Positions 23,837-36,970 of a DNA stretch of 64,000 nt are shown here, piece by piece. Position numbers and translations under genes: made by a program. The notes under the pieces were generated by a model. That model was not told the DNA's origin. It was given only the letters and a program-made list of their open reading frames with translations, and made no database searches. The number at the start of each line of letters is the position of its first letter. Position 1 is the stretch's first letter. The DNA is from Pyrenochaeta sp. MPI-SDFR-AT-0127 (Eukaryota; Ascomycota; Dothideomycetes; Pleosporales; Cucurbitariaceae). The stretch covers positions 744,001 to 808,000 of the forward strand of contig JAGTJM010000002.1 of NCBI GenBank assembly GCA_020747015.1, read 5' to 3'.

Positions 23837-26708
23837 AGCAAGGTCAATTGGCAGACCAGATTTTCGTAGCCCTCAAAGGAGTGGAATATATGGCGTAGTG
23901 TGTGCGGACTGGCAATGAAACTACATCGCTATTGCGAAGATCTTGCAAATCTTGGCCATAGTGATATGATCTCATGCTAACTTAACTTCGCCCATTTGGC
24001 GGAGTACCAGCTTGAGCAAGTGTTCTTACCTATCAGGCGCTTAGAAAGTCGAAGTGCAATTCGAACAGCGAGCACGTATTTGTTTTCAAGGTGGTAGAAG
24101 GGTGATGCTCCTAGCTCCATATATTTGATGAAGCCCAAGAAGTCTCGTTCAGCATGTATTGCCCCTGAGCTTGGAGTTAGATGCCACCCTGCTACAGATA
24201 CACAGGTCTTGAAGTGGATACGAGTAGTGCGATGAGTGCTACGATATGAAGGGTATCTGGCACTGGGCGATTTCTTAGACAAGCATGTGAATGGGGTTGC
24301 ACATGGAGAATATCAGACTAAGCAAGATAAGGCATGCAGAAGAAGGGGCTCCAGGTGTCAGGATTTCCACCATCTGGCCTGAAACCTTCTGTGGTTGTTG
24401 AACCAAAGCTGTTCTTTTTTGGGAACCTGATTGAAACATTGTGGGGAAAGATCGGTCAGAGAGAGAACCACCCAAGGAACTCCAGATATGTCTGTGCATG
24501 TTTCACGCTTCGAAAGGTCAGATCTATACTTGCACCACTCGGGAAGCCACCACATCCAGTCGAAGGCCCGAGCGAGACAACGAAAGACACAGAGCCTCCC
24601 GAGGTTTCGAAGTCTAACAGACGGGTGGCTGTAACTTGATCGTGGTAATAAGGTAAAAAGGTGGTGAGCGTCAAGCGAGGCATGCTGTTGATTGGATGGC
24701 AAAAACATCAGCCACGAAACACTTCAATTATGGCGTTTAGCAGTCTCAATCACGTGATCTCATTGGGCGCTTACATAACCCCGGAGAAGGCGGGGAGCCC
24801 GAACGACACCTCTTCATGATAATCACTCGAATACGATATTGACGCGCGCGTCGACAGCGCTATCATTGTGACAATTGATCGACATTCGTCTTGTGGTAAT
24901 TAAGCCTAAGCAAATGCAGAGATTCCAAAATTGACAGCGGGGTCGTCAACGCCATGGCGAAGACATTATGTTTCCCTTGTGTTTTCGGCCGGGCTTGTAG
25001 GCCGTTTGTTTGAGTGCCGAGTTGGCGTCGGCCGGCTAAGCCCCACGCGAACGGGTGAGGCACTGCCCCTTTCACTGAAAAAAGTGCGCAGAGATACCGT
25101 AGCGGGTGTTAGCTAGGGACACTTCTTATACACTCGGAGACGCGGTTGCGTCGGACATTGGGGGACGCCGGAACTACTGCCATGGCTGATCATGACATAC
25201 AGAAAGACGATCTTTTAGCCTCCCAATGTTCTCTCCCTAGCGAGCATGGAGCATCAAATGTCGAAGCCACATTGTCCGTGAAAGGCAAGAGGTAGTTCGT
25301 CAACGGCGCTTTCACAAGTCCGTGCAGATTTCGACGCATGGTTCCACGCAATGGTCAAACGAAAATGCAATAGCTCAAGCCTGGCGGCTTTCCAATGACC
25401 CTCGTATATCAGGCCAACTGAAAGCAGCCGACCCGAACTCCTGGAGCTGGGTGATCAGCGAGATCTCACTGATACATCCTACGGCTTCCAGTCATTCCGA
25501 GGCGTGGGCCCTACCTCGTGCTAGCCGTCAGCCGTGAACATCTTCTACATTATCATCACTCCGAGCGGGGTCTCCAGAAGCTTGGTTTGCGGCATCCACG
25601 CTGTACCACCGAGATACCTGTACCAATTCGACGAGGAAATGCTGACCGTCAATGAATGGGCGACCCGGGTATCTTGAGGCTTGGCACGTCGACCTCACCG
25701 TCGGACCAAAACTTCACGTGCAATTGAACGGCTCAAGAGTATTGGCGTTCCAAGGACAATGTGAACCATGAGCCTGAGTCTAAAATCCAACTTGTAGGGA
25801 AAAGTGTTGCGTTAGGCTATGATAAACGCCATGGAGCAAGTTTGCCACAGTGCTGAATGCTGGCCGTGCCTCTTAAACAATCTGAGCACCATTAAACAAT
25901 CTCATCGCAATCAATGCAACCTGTCGGCATCAATCTAGACCTGAATTTGCCTGGTACATGCTGTATTTGACAGCAAAACCCACGGACGTGCTGTCTATCC
26001 ACCCCGGCTTATGGGAGGGGATCCGATAGAGTTGATCCGACTTTGAGACAGCGCCCTTGCTACCCAGGTCCCCACGTCTCATCTTTGTTATCATACGTGA
26101 CGCACTGGCGCAATGCCTCAGTGGCTGGTCTACATGCCTAGCTTGCGCCATCTAACTATAGGCATGGGAGCTTATTCGGAGGCGCACCCGGCCTCTGCAC
26201 GCCATCAATTTTCGGACTCATGGCTGTACCAGCCAGAATTGGGAACAGTCCGCGCTCCACATCTCGTTCTCACGTCAATATGTTACTGCAGTACGTCGTT
26301 CCGCAATACATGGGTTGTCACAGATCCGGCACGCACAGTGCTTGTCATCATGCGACCCATGCCCAGGCTACCGTTTTGATTCTCATGTCTATCACTGCCT
26401 CTTCTTTCCATACATATAGGGGTACCGCCTATCCCCCAAGATTCTTTCAATCCTAACCATCCTCTTCAGTCCCTCGGACCACCACTTTGTACAACGATCG
26501 TCCTTTATTCCCATACAGGACTTTCCCACAGTACTAGAGTACAACACCTTGCTTGTGCCTCTTTCTCCTTTACTGCCCTCCAGAGGTTCGACATCATCCT
26601 GATTACAACTCCTCATAGCGAGTTGCCTTTGTCTTCAGTGACAGAGACCCACAACATCACTCTCTATTCCATTCATTAATTCATTACCCTTGCCGTACAT
26701 TCGCCATC
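23837..26708 (+). promoter_or_regulatory. upstream region of PKS1
   Basis: No gene is supported. Elements visible include ATCACGTGAT around 24749-24758, a palindrome GACGCGCGCGTC at 24841-24852, and CACTGGCGCA (26103-26112) followed by GCCATCTAA (26147-26155), both also upstream of CMR1. TACATATAGGGG at 26411-26422 could serve as a TATA-like element overlapping an AGGGG stress-type motif. From about 26395 to the start codon the sequence is pyrimidine-rich and lacks ATG, as expected of a fungal promoter and 5' leader. Confidence 0.5.
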
Positions 26709-29700
26709 ATGAATCTACTCGTCTTCGGAGATCAGACTGCCGACCAATACCCGCTCTTGCGGAAGGCGTGCACATGGAAGAATAACTCAGCCCTCACAAC
26801 ATATCTAGACCGGATCAGTGTTGTCATCCGGGAAGAGGTACAGAAGCTTCCGCGGACACAACGGGATCAGATCCCCGATTTCTTGACCACTTGGGATCTT
26901 ATCGAGGCATACTATGCTAAGGGCTCGAAAGTACCCCAGCTAGAGAGCTGTATGGTTACGATCGCACAACTGGCACACTATATTGGGTGAGTGAAACCAA
27001 ACATGACTTCTAGTCACCACTAATTTAGTAGATACTATGCAGAGAATCCATCAGAATTGCCAAATCCGGCAAACACAAGAGTGGTCGGCCTCTGCACCGG
27101 CCTGCTCGCAGGGGCTGTTGTTGCGTCCGCCCGATCTTTGAGCGAGCTATTGCCGCTCGCTACTGAGGCTGTAAGAATCGCTTTCCGCGCAGGTACCTGT
27201 GTGGGAGCGGCAAAAGACGCCCTTGAGCAGGCAACGAACTCAAAGGAAAGCTGGTCCACCATCGTTACCGGCATATCCGAGACCGCTGCCAAGGCAGCTC
27301 TCACCGCATTTCACAATGAGAGCCGGATACCAACCTCGGCGCAAGCTTACATTAGTGCGGTTAGTGTCATGGCTCTAACCATCAGCGGTCCACCATCCAC
27401 AACGAAACGCCTGTTCCAGGAGGTTGAAGCATTCAAGACTAATACCCGCGTACCTATTCCTGTCTTTGCACCATACCACGCATCTCATATCTACAGCCAG
27501 GCCGACATCGACCGCATCTTGGACAAGGATGCTGTCAGACATCTACAACAGTTCCGCCCACTCGCCCTCGTACACTCTGCTACGCACGGAAAATGCCAAA
27601 CCGCCACCGGGACCCTCGATCTAGTCAGACTTGCTTTAGGCGATATCCTTCTCGAGCCTGTGCGATGGGATAGCCTTCTTAGCGAAGTGGTTTCCCAGGT
27701 TACCGCTGCTGGAAGCGCAGAGTGCACAGTATCTGCGATTGGCGTCACCAACGTCGCTAACAGCCTTGCTTCTGCATTGAAAGCAGGTGGCCAAACAACC
27801 ATCTCAGTTCGTGACCACTCTTCTTGGGTTGCGACAACAGATGAGAGCCGTGGCCGCACCCAGAACGACAAGATCGCCATTGTTGGTATGTCCGGCCGCT
27901 TTCCAGGCGCTGCAAATCCCGACAAGCTCTGGGAGTTGCTCGAAAAAGGCTTGGATGTTCATCGAGAAGTCCCTGCAGATCGCTTCGATGCCCAGGCACA
28001 TTGTGATCCCTCTGGCAAAGGAAAGAACAAGAGCCATACTCCATATGGTTGCTTCATTGACGAGCCTGGTCTATTTGATCCTCGCTTCTTCAACATGTCT
28101 CCGCGTGAGGCTGCGCAAACAGACCCCATGGGTCGTTTGGCCCTTACTACGGCCTACGAGGCTCTTGAGATGTCCGGTTACGTTCCCAACCGTACGCCTT
28201 CGACTAAGCTTCACCGCATTGGAACCTTTTATGGTCAAACGTCTGACGACTGGCGTGAAATCAACGCTGCTGAGAATATTGACACCTACTTCATCACTGG
28301 CGGTGTACGAGCATTTGCGCCAGGCCGAATCAACTACTACTTCAAGTTCTCTGGTCCATCATACAGCATTGATACTGCCTGCTCATCTTCTCTTGCTGCC
28401 ATTCAGTTGGCTTGCACCTCACTTTGGGCGGGCGACTGTGACACTGCTTGCGCTGGCGGATTGAACGTTCTGACTAATCCCGATATCTTCTCGGGCCTTA
28501 GCAAGGGCCAGTTCTTGTCAAAGACTGGTAGTTGCAAGACCTACGATAATGATGCCGATGGTTACTGCCGTGGTGATGGCTGCGGCTCCGTTGTGCTGAA
28601 ACGATACGAGGATGCCGTTGCGGACAAAGACAACATCCTCGGTTGCATTCTTGGCGCTGCGACCAACCACAGCGCGGAAGCAGTCTCGATCACACATCCC
28701 CATGCTGGTGCACAGGAGTTCCTCTACAACAAGGTCCTCTCCAATGCTGGTGTAGATGCCCATGATATCAGCTACGTTGAGATGCACGGAACCGGCACCC
28801 AAGCCGGTGATGGAATTGAAATGACGTCTGTCACCAACGCCTTCGCTCCACGTCACCGGCAGCGTCGCCCAGATCAGACTCTTCATCTTGGTGCGATTAA
28901 AGCAAATATTGGCCACGGGGAAGCTGCTTCCGGTATTAATTCTCTGGTCAAAGTTTTGATGATGATGAAGAAGAACGCCATTCCTGCCAACGTAGGTATC
29001 AAGGGTGTGATGAACAAAACATTCCCCAAAGATCTACTGCAACGCAATGTTCACATCGAGACCACTCAAGTTGCTTGGCCACGTAAAGGTGCTGAGAAAC
29101 GAAAGTTGTTTTTGAACAACTTCTCTGCGGCTGGTGGAAACACCGCAGTCATTCTCGAAGATGGGCCCCTGCGCGAGGCACCCAAGGGCGTTGACCCTCG
29201 CAGCATGCACACAGTGACTGTAAGTGCCAGGTCCATCGCTTCGCTTAAGAAGAACATCAACAACCTCATGGATTTCCTTGATGAGAATCCTGAGACGACT
29301 CTGCCGAGCTTGGCCTATACAACAACAGCTCGTCGCATCCAACACAACTATCGCGTCGCTGTCTGTGTATCCGACATCTCCAAGGTCAAAGACGCTCTGC
29401 AAGCGCAGCTCAAGGACAGCTACAGCCCCCTCCCAATGGTGCCTACCAAGACCGCTTTCACCTTCACTGGACAAGGGTCACAGTACAATGGTCTCGGCCA
29501 GAAGCTGTACGAGGAGTTGGATTCCTTCAAGGTTGACATCGATCAGTTGGATAATGTTGCACGTTTGCATTCTCTCCCGTCTTTCCTCCCATTATTGATG
29601 GGTGCGGATGTCGCCACACTCTCTCCTGTGGTCGTACAGCTTGGCATGGCCTGTATTCAGGTTGCCCTTGCCCGTATGTGGGCATCTTGGGGCGTCAAGC

Positions 29701-32700
29701 CTACTGCTGTCATTGGCCACAGCCTCGGCGAATACGCTGCTCTTCACGTTGCTGGGGTCATCTCTGCTAGCGACATGGTTCTCCTTGTTGGTCGCCGCGC
29801 CCAGATCCTTGAACAGGAATGCACTGCCAACACTCACGGCATGCTCGCTGTCAAGGGCAGCGCTGAGTCCATTAGAACCGCTTTGGGCGATAAGATGACC
29901 GAAATTGCTTGCATGAACGGTCCTGAGGAAACTGTCTTATGCGGCACCGCCCAGGTCGTTGAGTCCACCAGCCAACTTCTCTCCGCCAAAGGCTTCAAAG
30001 CTACGAAGTTGCAAGTGCCTTTTGCATTCCACTCGGCTCAGGTTGAACCAATTCTCGAGAAGTTCAAGTCTGCTGCCGCATCTGTGATTTTCAGCAAACC
30101 CGAGGTACCGGTCATGTCGCCCCTCACCGGTCAGGTCATTCGTGAGGCTGGAATCATTGGCCCTGACTACCTTGCACGCCACGCTCGTGAGACTGTCAAC
30201 TTCTGGACTGCTCTTTCCACTGGACAGGAAGAGAAACTGTTCGATGGAAAAACGGCCTGGCTTGAGGTTGGTGCTCATCCCGTTTGCTGCGGTATGGTGA
30301 AGTCCAGCCTTGGAGGAACACCTTGCACCACAGGCTCCCTCCGTCGTAACGAAGACCCGTGGAAGACCCTTTCCAATAGCATTGCAACATTATACCTTGC
30401 TGGTGTCTACTTCGACTTTAACGAGTACCACAGGTTGTTCAACAATGCCCATGAGATGTACACATTGCCAACGTACGCCTTCGACAGTAAGAAGTATTGG
30501 CTGGACTACCACAACAATTGGACTCTTACCAAGGGGGAAGCTCCTCAAGCTACCGAACCTAAGGCAATTGAGGCTGCACCGGTTGAAGAGGCGCCATCTA
30601 AATTGTCTACGACTTCTTGCCACAAGATTGTGCGCGAGGAGCTCCACGCCAACTCGGGTACCGTCGTCGTCCAGTCCGATCTTTCTGACCCCAAATTGAA
30701 GGCTACTATCACTGGACATCAAGTCAACGGCATTCCACTCACTCCTTCATCTCTCTATGCTGACCAGGCCATGACTGTGGCCGATTATCTTTATCAGCAA
30801 CTGCGGCCTGGTATGGCAACTCCTGGCCTTAATGTCTGTGCAATGGAAGTCACCAAGACTTTGATTCCTCAATACCCCCCTCCGGCAGCTGGTCAGCACC
30901 TACAGATCGAGGGCAATGCAGATCTTGAGAACAATCAAGTCAGCATCAAGTTCCGCACTGTGACAGCTGACGGATCGAAGACTCTTGTCGAGCATGCTGT
31001 TGGTCTCGTCAAGTACGAAGATGTCAATACATGGAAGGAAGAGTGGGGTCGCATCCAGTACATGGTGCAGGCTCAGATCGACTTGCTCAAGCAGAAGCTC
31101 GAGACTGGCGCCGCTCACAAGGTCCTCCGTGGTATGGCCTACAAGCTGTTCAAGGCACTTGTAACTTATGCCGACAACTACCGCGGCATGGAAGAGGTCA
31201 TCTTGGATGGTAAGCAGACCGAAGCCACTGCTCAGGTCCAGTTCCAAACCTCCGCTGCTGATGGCGAGTTTCTCTGCTCCCCATACTGGATCGATAGTTT
31301 GGCTCATCTTTCGGGCTTCATCGTCAACGCGTCTGATCACCTCGACTCGGAGAACTCGGTCTACATCTCACATGGGTGGGGCTCCATCAAGATCGCGAAG
31401 CAACTCTCTCCCGAGAAGAAATATCGCTCTTATGTCCGCATGCAGCCTGCCCCCGGCAACATTTCCGTCGGTGATGTCTATATCATGGAAGGTGATGAGA
31501 TCATCGGCATGGTCATGGGTCTAAAGTTCCAGAACATTCCCCGCCGAGCCCTCAACATCATGATGCCTCCTGCTGGAAAGACCGCTGCAGGCCCTGCTGC
31601 CAAGTCCGTTGCTAAGCCTGCACCCGCCAAAGCTCTCCCTGCAGCTCCCATGAAGGTTCAGCCTGATCCGATCAAGGCAGCGAAGCCAGCCGCTAAGGTT
31701 GTGGTGAAGCCTTCAAAGACAACAAAGACTGTCAAGTTAGTCAGCACTGGTGTCACGGCTAAGGTAATGAAGATTATTGCCGAGGAGACTGATGTTGATA
31801 TGACTGAACTTGTCGAAGAAGCTGCCTTTGAGAACCTTGGCGTTGACTCACTGCTCTCCTTGACCATATCGGCCAGATTCCGTGAGGAGCTCGAGCTGGA
31901 TATCCCTTCCTCGCTGTTCACCGACTGCGCTACTGTCGGTGAATTGAAGAAGCATTTCGCGCAGTACGATGGCGGTGTTACTGTTGTCGATGATGATGAC
32001 GCGTCTGACACTACCGACGAGCCTTCTGATTCCTCCACCCCCTATGAGCATGCTGCTGCCAGCACACCGGCCAGCTCCGCTCCTAGCATTGCGGGTAACG
32101 ACATCGAGGTCAAAATTTCTAGTGAGGTCATCGTTGATGGGTCACCCAGCCTTGCTCGCAAGCTCGTGGCAGAGGAGATGGGCGTTGATGTTTCCGAGAT
32201 CACTGATGATCTCGACCTCACGGACATCGGCATGGACTCCTTGATGAGCTTGACCATCTTGGGTACCATGCGTGAGCAAACCGGCCGAGACTTGCCCGCA
32301 GACTTTCTCACTGTCAACGTCACTATCAAAGACATCGAGACTGCTCTTGGTATGCGCCCCCAGCCGAAGCAGCAGACCAAGATCACTGCAAAGGTCGCTC
32401 CTAAGATTCCATCGAAATCCCCTCAGCTCTCTGAGGTGAATAAGAAGCTTGCTAAGGTCGTTGACATCTCTCAATTACCGCCGTCATCCTCCGTCTTGCT
32501 CCAGGGTAACCCTAGAGTTGCGACTAAGAAGTTCTTTCTGATTCCCGATGGCTCCGGCAGTGCGACGAGCTACATCTCTATTCCTAATATTTCGCCCAAC
32601 ATGGCTGTGTATGGGCTCAACTGTCCGTTCATGAAGTGCCCCGAGAAGTGGAACTGTGGTGTTGAGGGTGTCTCAGCGCTCTATCTACAAGAGATCAAGC

Positions 32701-33319
32701 GCCGTCAGCCTCAAGGCCCATACATCATTGGTGGATGGTCCGCTGGTGGTGTTATGGCCTACGAAGTCGCACAACAACTTGTCAATTCGGGTGAGAAGGT
32801 CGAGAGTCTTGTCCTCATTGATGCGCCCTGCCCAGTTGCTCTCGATCCGCTTCCAGCCCGCCTCCATATCTTTTTCGACCAGATCGGTCTCCTTGGAACT
32901 GGCAAGCCCGGAGGCACGCCGTCGTGGCTCCTGCCTCACTTCGCGTCTGCAATCCAGAACCTCAAGGATTATGACCCAACGCCTATGAACCCCAAGATCG
33001 CGCCACCGGTTCTTGCAATCTGGTGCACAGATGGCGTATGTCCGAACCCTGATGACCCTCGTCCACCGCCGGGTGAGGGCGAAGACCCGGCGCCTATGAA
33101 GTGGCTACTCAACAACCGTACCGACTTCGATGACAACGGTTGGGCACAGCTTCTGCCAAAGGAGAACTTCGAGTATGCAGTTATGGGAGGTAATCACTTC
33201 ACCATGATGAAGGGTGATCACGTAAGTCTACCTCTTCTCATATACCACATGAACTCTTACTGACATACTATTAGGGTGCCACATTGGGCAAGCTCATTCA
33301 AAAGGGTCTTAAACTATGA
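26709..33319 (+). CDS. PKS1: non-reducing polyketide synthase for 1,3,6,8-tetrahydroxynaphthalene
   Basis: Three exons: 26709-26986, 27032-33221 and 33275-33319 (2170 aa). Domain order is SAT-KS-AT-PT-ACP-ACP-TE, the layout of DHN-melanin synthases. SAT carries GLCTG with Cys114. KS starts near residue 373, with active Cys543 in DTACSSS. AT has Ser990 in GHSLG. The product template has His1322 and Asp1514. ACP phosphopantetheine serines are Ser1699 (GVDSL) and Ser1829 (GMDSL), joined by an acidic Ser/Thr/Pro linker. The TE has Ser1996 in GWSAG and a C-terminal His2148 (GGNHF). The family condenses malonyl units, cyclises via PT and releases the naphthalene by Claisen cyclisation in the TE. 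Intron 1 ends in a tandem TAGTAG acceptor; I use the second AG, giving a Gly-Tyr-Tyr junction. The product is inferred from domain order and neighbours; a related naphthopyrone synthase is less likely. Confidence 0.95.
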
Positions 33320-36300
33320 GTGTTTCTCCCGACTTAGACTGTACAGTGCAGATTGCATGCATTTCCTTTGTTCAAGTGTTGACAATGGAATGTCGGCGTT
33401 TTTGGGATGATTTGGCGTTGGTGGTGGGTCACGGAGGGTGGTCGGCGTTGGGGTTGATGCTTTATCCTTCGTATGCACATGTGCTGTACACATCCTGATG
33501 TTCTCACAGTTTTTTGTTTTTGCTATTTTATTCTTACGATTGTTTGTACTTTCGCGTCTATGTCTCTACTTCGTAATCTAGTTTCCGCAATGGCAAGGGT
33601 AAACTTCATCGCACTTCATCATCATGCTGGCTCCGTGACTTTTCTTCATTATCGTATCACACGTTAACTTTTGAAGGAGTTGTACTTTTTCCATTCTTTG
33701 ACACCAGTTACGCATCACCTCTAGGTCGTGAGAACGCAGTCTTCACAAGTTGGCAAGACACGCCTAACATCATCCTTAGTTATTCCTCACTCCTCCCCTC
33801 TCCCTCTACGCTCCAAGTCCTTATCTTTGCTGACATCCTCCACGAGTAGCGGAATACGTCAAGGTACTGACTCTGATTCCCGGGTGCATATCACCCACCC
33901 ACTTCTGACCCGCATATGCTGAGGTTGTACAAGCCCCCCACACGTTCATTTAAGATCCCAGCTCAACGACATATGCTGAGCATAGGAAACGTGCTCAAGT
34001 CCTGCGTCCCCGTACCAGGTTTGTGCAGAATCGGCGCACCTTTGAGCATCACAAAACACGTAAAACATCCTCATCCATGCTGCAGCCTCACACCCATGTT
34101 TCCACATTGCCATCCATGCTCTGCTGCTGCTCCTGCTGCTCCTGCTGAATATCCATGTTGCCACCCCTGACCCAGCGGCTATGTCCTTGCCTTGGCTGCA
34201 GGTACCCAATCCTTGCAGTGTGAAGCGACGGGTAAATGCCCGCATGAACGGTTGGCGCCTGTATACATAACACGATACCCGTTGATCCGCTGCCCAACGG
34301 CATATGCACGATAGATTGACCCCATTTATGTTCTTCCATGGGGTTTCCATGCTCACCGCATGGGATTCCTGCGAAGCGGCCGGGCGGGAAGGGAATCAAC
34401 GGGCAGATCTGGCGTCGTCCGGCGCGAGGCCGAAGGTCCCGGTCAGCCATCGCCCAGCGAGTAATATACCATCTGACATATAGTGAGTGTTGAACATGTT
34501 CCATCCTACCAGAGTCTCATCAAGTTTCGTGATCAGCACCTTCGCCTACCCAAGTCTTTCATCAATTAAAGATCACGAAACATGCTGAATCCTTCCGGTA
34601 GCGTGCATTCCCTGAGAGGAGAAGGGCTGGCGAGGGGCGTCCCGATAAGTGTGTTGCCAACATGTCCATATTCTTCAGATTACCCAGCGAATTGCTTCTC
34701 TTTCCCTTGCCTCCGCGGTAAGAGGTACCAAAGATACTTGCGTGCTTGACACCAACCTCGGAATAGCCGTTGGGCGCTCATTGAGTCTTACTATACATTA
34801 ATCCAGATTGTTAAAGATCAAAAAGAGTTCTCATAATGCTCTTCGTTGTGAAAAATGCGTGATATGGAAGGTGGATGTTGTGGTCGAGAACACTGGAATG
34901 CACCGTGTCACAGCGCTGCCTGTCGGTGTAGTGCATGGAAGCACGAGGCAATCGTCTTTACTATGCGACTACCAACAGACCCATCTCTTCCAGATTCCAG
35001 GTCGATTAGAGAGCAGAGCAGTGACAATCACAAGGTTCTATAGCAGCGCTATGCCTCTTCGAAGATAGTCGATGCGAGGTTAAAATGACCGAAACGGACG
35101 CATCCCTGTCTGCAAGGTAATCATACTTCTCGGATGCCCTTGATATTGAGTGCCACACGTATTTCAAGCCAAGCTTTTCCAAAAACATGGTACTTGGAGC
35201 GAAGGCGCGAAATACCTGTGGGGCCCCTTCAATTTCCTAGATATGCTGATCTGGAAAGCAGTCAGTGCTCAGATTTCATGGGTGGCAGGGACCACGGTGA
35301 TGTTAGAGTAGCATCTGAGCGCTCGCTTGACGATGTCTGATGCTTAGCCACAATACGGAAGATCATGCTCCATGCGGAATGTTCAAAAATTAGAACAATT
35401 CCGTGTCTTGAGAGCTTCCAAGCAAAGCGCCTCACACGTCAGATGTAGGGACGCAAAGCTGTCGCGCATAAGATGCGTTAGCAAATATATTTATGAATAT
35501 AGTGAGTAATAATCAGGTTGAAAGCGGGGCATGGGTGAGCTGAAAGTATGCTGATCAGCCCCCAAGGCCACTTAGTTTACCAAGGTTGTAGCATAGATGC
35601 AGCAAGTTGTTGATCACAACACTAATCAAGATCGAGTCACCGCTCCGAGGACCGATAAAGCGGTTTTGAATATGCGGAGTGCCTGTCTGGAGATCTGCGC
35701 TGAGGTCGGGGTTTTTCTGCAGACTATCATGCATAACTTCAAGGGCTAGGTCATAATGAAGGCCTTGAGTACATCTCGGCTTGTAACATCGTGACGGCCG
35801 GCCAAAATCTCACTAAGACGGGTATGTCGGGTGTTTCGGGTACGTCCTTCTGCTGTCTTCCGTGACTTACAGCTTGCTCTTATCGGCGATGACGCAACAG
35901 GCTGAGGAGGCTGAGAATGAATTCATAGGCTGCGATGACAAGAGTCACTGCACGACTGGGCTTGGGATTCTGATGCGGGTACAGCTTCTAATGCGTTGGC
36001 AGGATTCTTTGGTCGGCGAGGCAGTTCGCGATATGATATGCTCGGAGAAAAGTGTGGAGTCCCGGGTGTGCAGCTGGCGATCGCACTTGAACCGCACTCG
36101 GCAGGGTACACGCAGCCGGAGGGTTGATCGTTGTGTGACTACATTGATACAGCCACTGGTTTTCATTTCGGATGAATAAGACATCGCTCATGTATCAATA
36201 CAGGTTGCCCTGCAGGCTGACAGGAAGACGCTCGGAAGGGCTACTAGCGCACCGCAAGACGAGGCCTCAGCTCTTGGGCGACCCAAGGTTGCAATCTTCC

Positions 36301-36970
36301 TCGCGTTGGTTCTGCCAAAAGCGATATTCAGTAGTTCGAAGTGGAGATAGTTGGGGTTGCGCTTTGCCGCTAGCATTGTGGATCTGTTGGCGACCACGTT
36401 ACACTAGCTGATTGCTGATTGGAACATGCGAGATGGCATAAGGGTTGGTGCGAGCAAACGTCAGAGGTACCTGGCTGGTTGAGCCTCGGGTTGTGGCTGG
36501 CATCAACGGCGCTCACGTTTAGCTCTATTGATAAGCGTGACAATTTCATGCTAGAAACTCATCCTCGTGGTCGTTAGCTTCGGAGGTCCTGTGCCCCGAG
36601 AGTGTTTCCGATCATCCGAGGTTGCTAATATTCAGTCGATGGTCTTTAAAGTTGTGCGATCCACGGTAAACATAAGCCAAGAGGGTACGAGAAGCCACGA
36701 TAATGAATAACTCCGGAAATTTGGAATAACGCAAACATTTCGTCAAGAGCTAGTTCACCCTGACACTTTCGCCTTGAATGCCTTCAAAACTAACTTTGCG
36801 TGGAATCAACGAATAAGCAGGCAAAGGAGGGCGGGGCGGGGCGGAGCGGAGCAAAGTCTACTCAAGCCAAGAGAACAGAGCGGGGTCCCTAGTTTGGCGG
36901 ATGCAAACGCGTCAAACCCGAACATCACAGTGCAGGAACTCACAGCCCCGGGACATATGTCTGAACCGCG
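33320..36970. other. 3.6-kb intergenic region downstream of PKS1
   Basis: No gene is supported; frames are short and overlapping. The first few hundred bases are T-rich and probably contain the PKS1 polyadenylation region. A CTG/CTC-rich tract lies near 34118-34148, and CATATGCTGAG occurs twice around 33913 and 33970. The right end is the promoter of the prefoldin gene, with a G-rich run at 36826-36849. Confidence 0.5.
36826..36849 (+). repeat. G-rich run upstream of the prefoldin gene
   Basis: GGAGGGCGGGGCGGGG followed by two GGAGC-like units gives four closely spaced G tracts about 125-145 bp before the ATG at 36971. It could form a G-quadruplex or bind a GC-box type factor. Confidence 0.45.

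Noticed and set aside
27491..32988. Many long frames on both strands inside PKS1
   Set aside because: They are shadows of the biased third codon positions of the synthase, whose own frame shows all expected catalytic motifs.
34118..34148. CTG-rich tract as a coding microsatellite
   Set aside because: No supported gene covers it; it is a simple-sequence tract in intergenic DNA.
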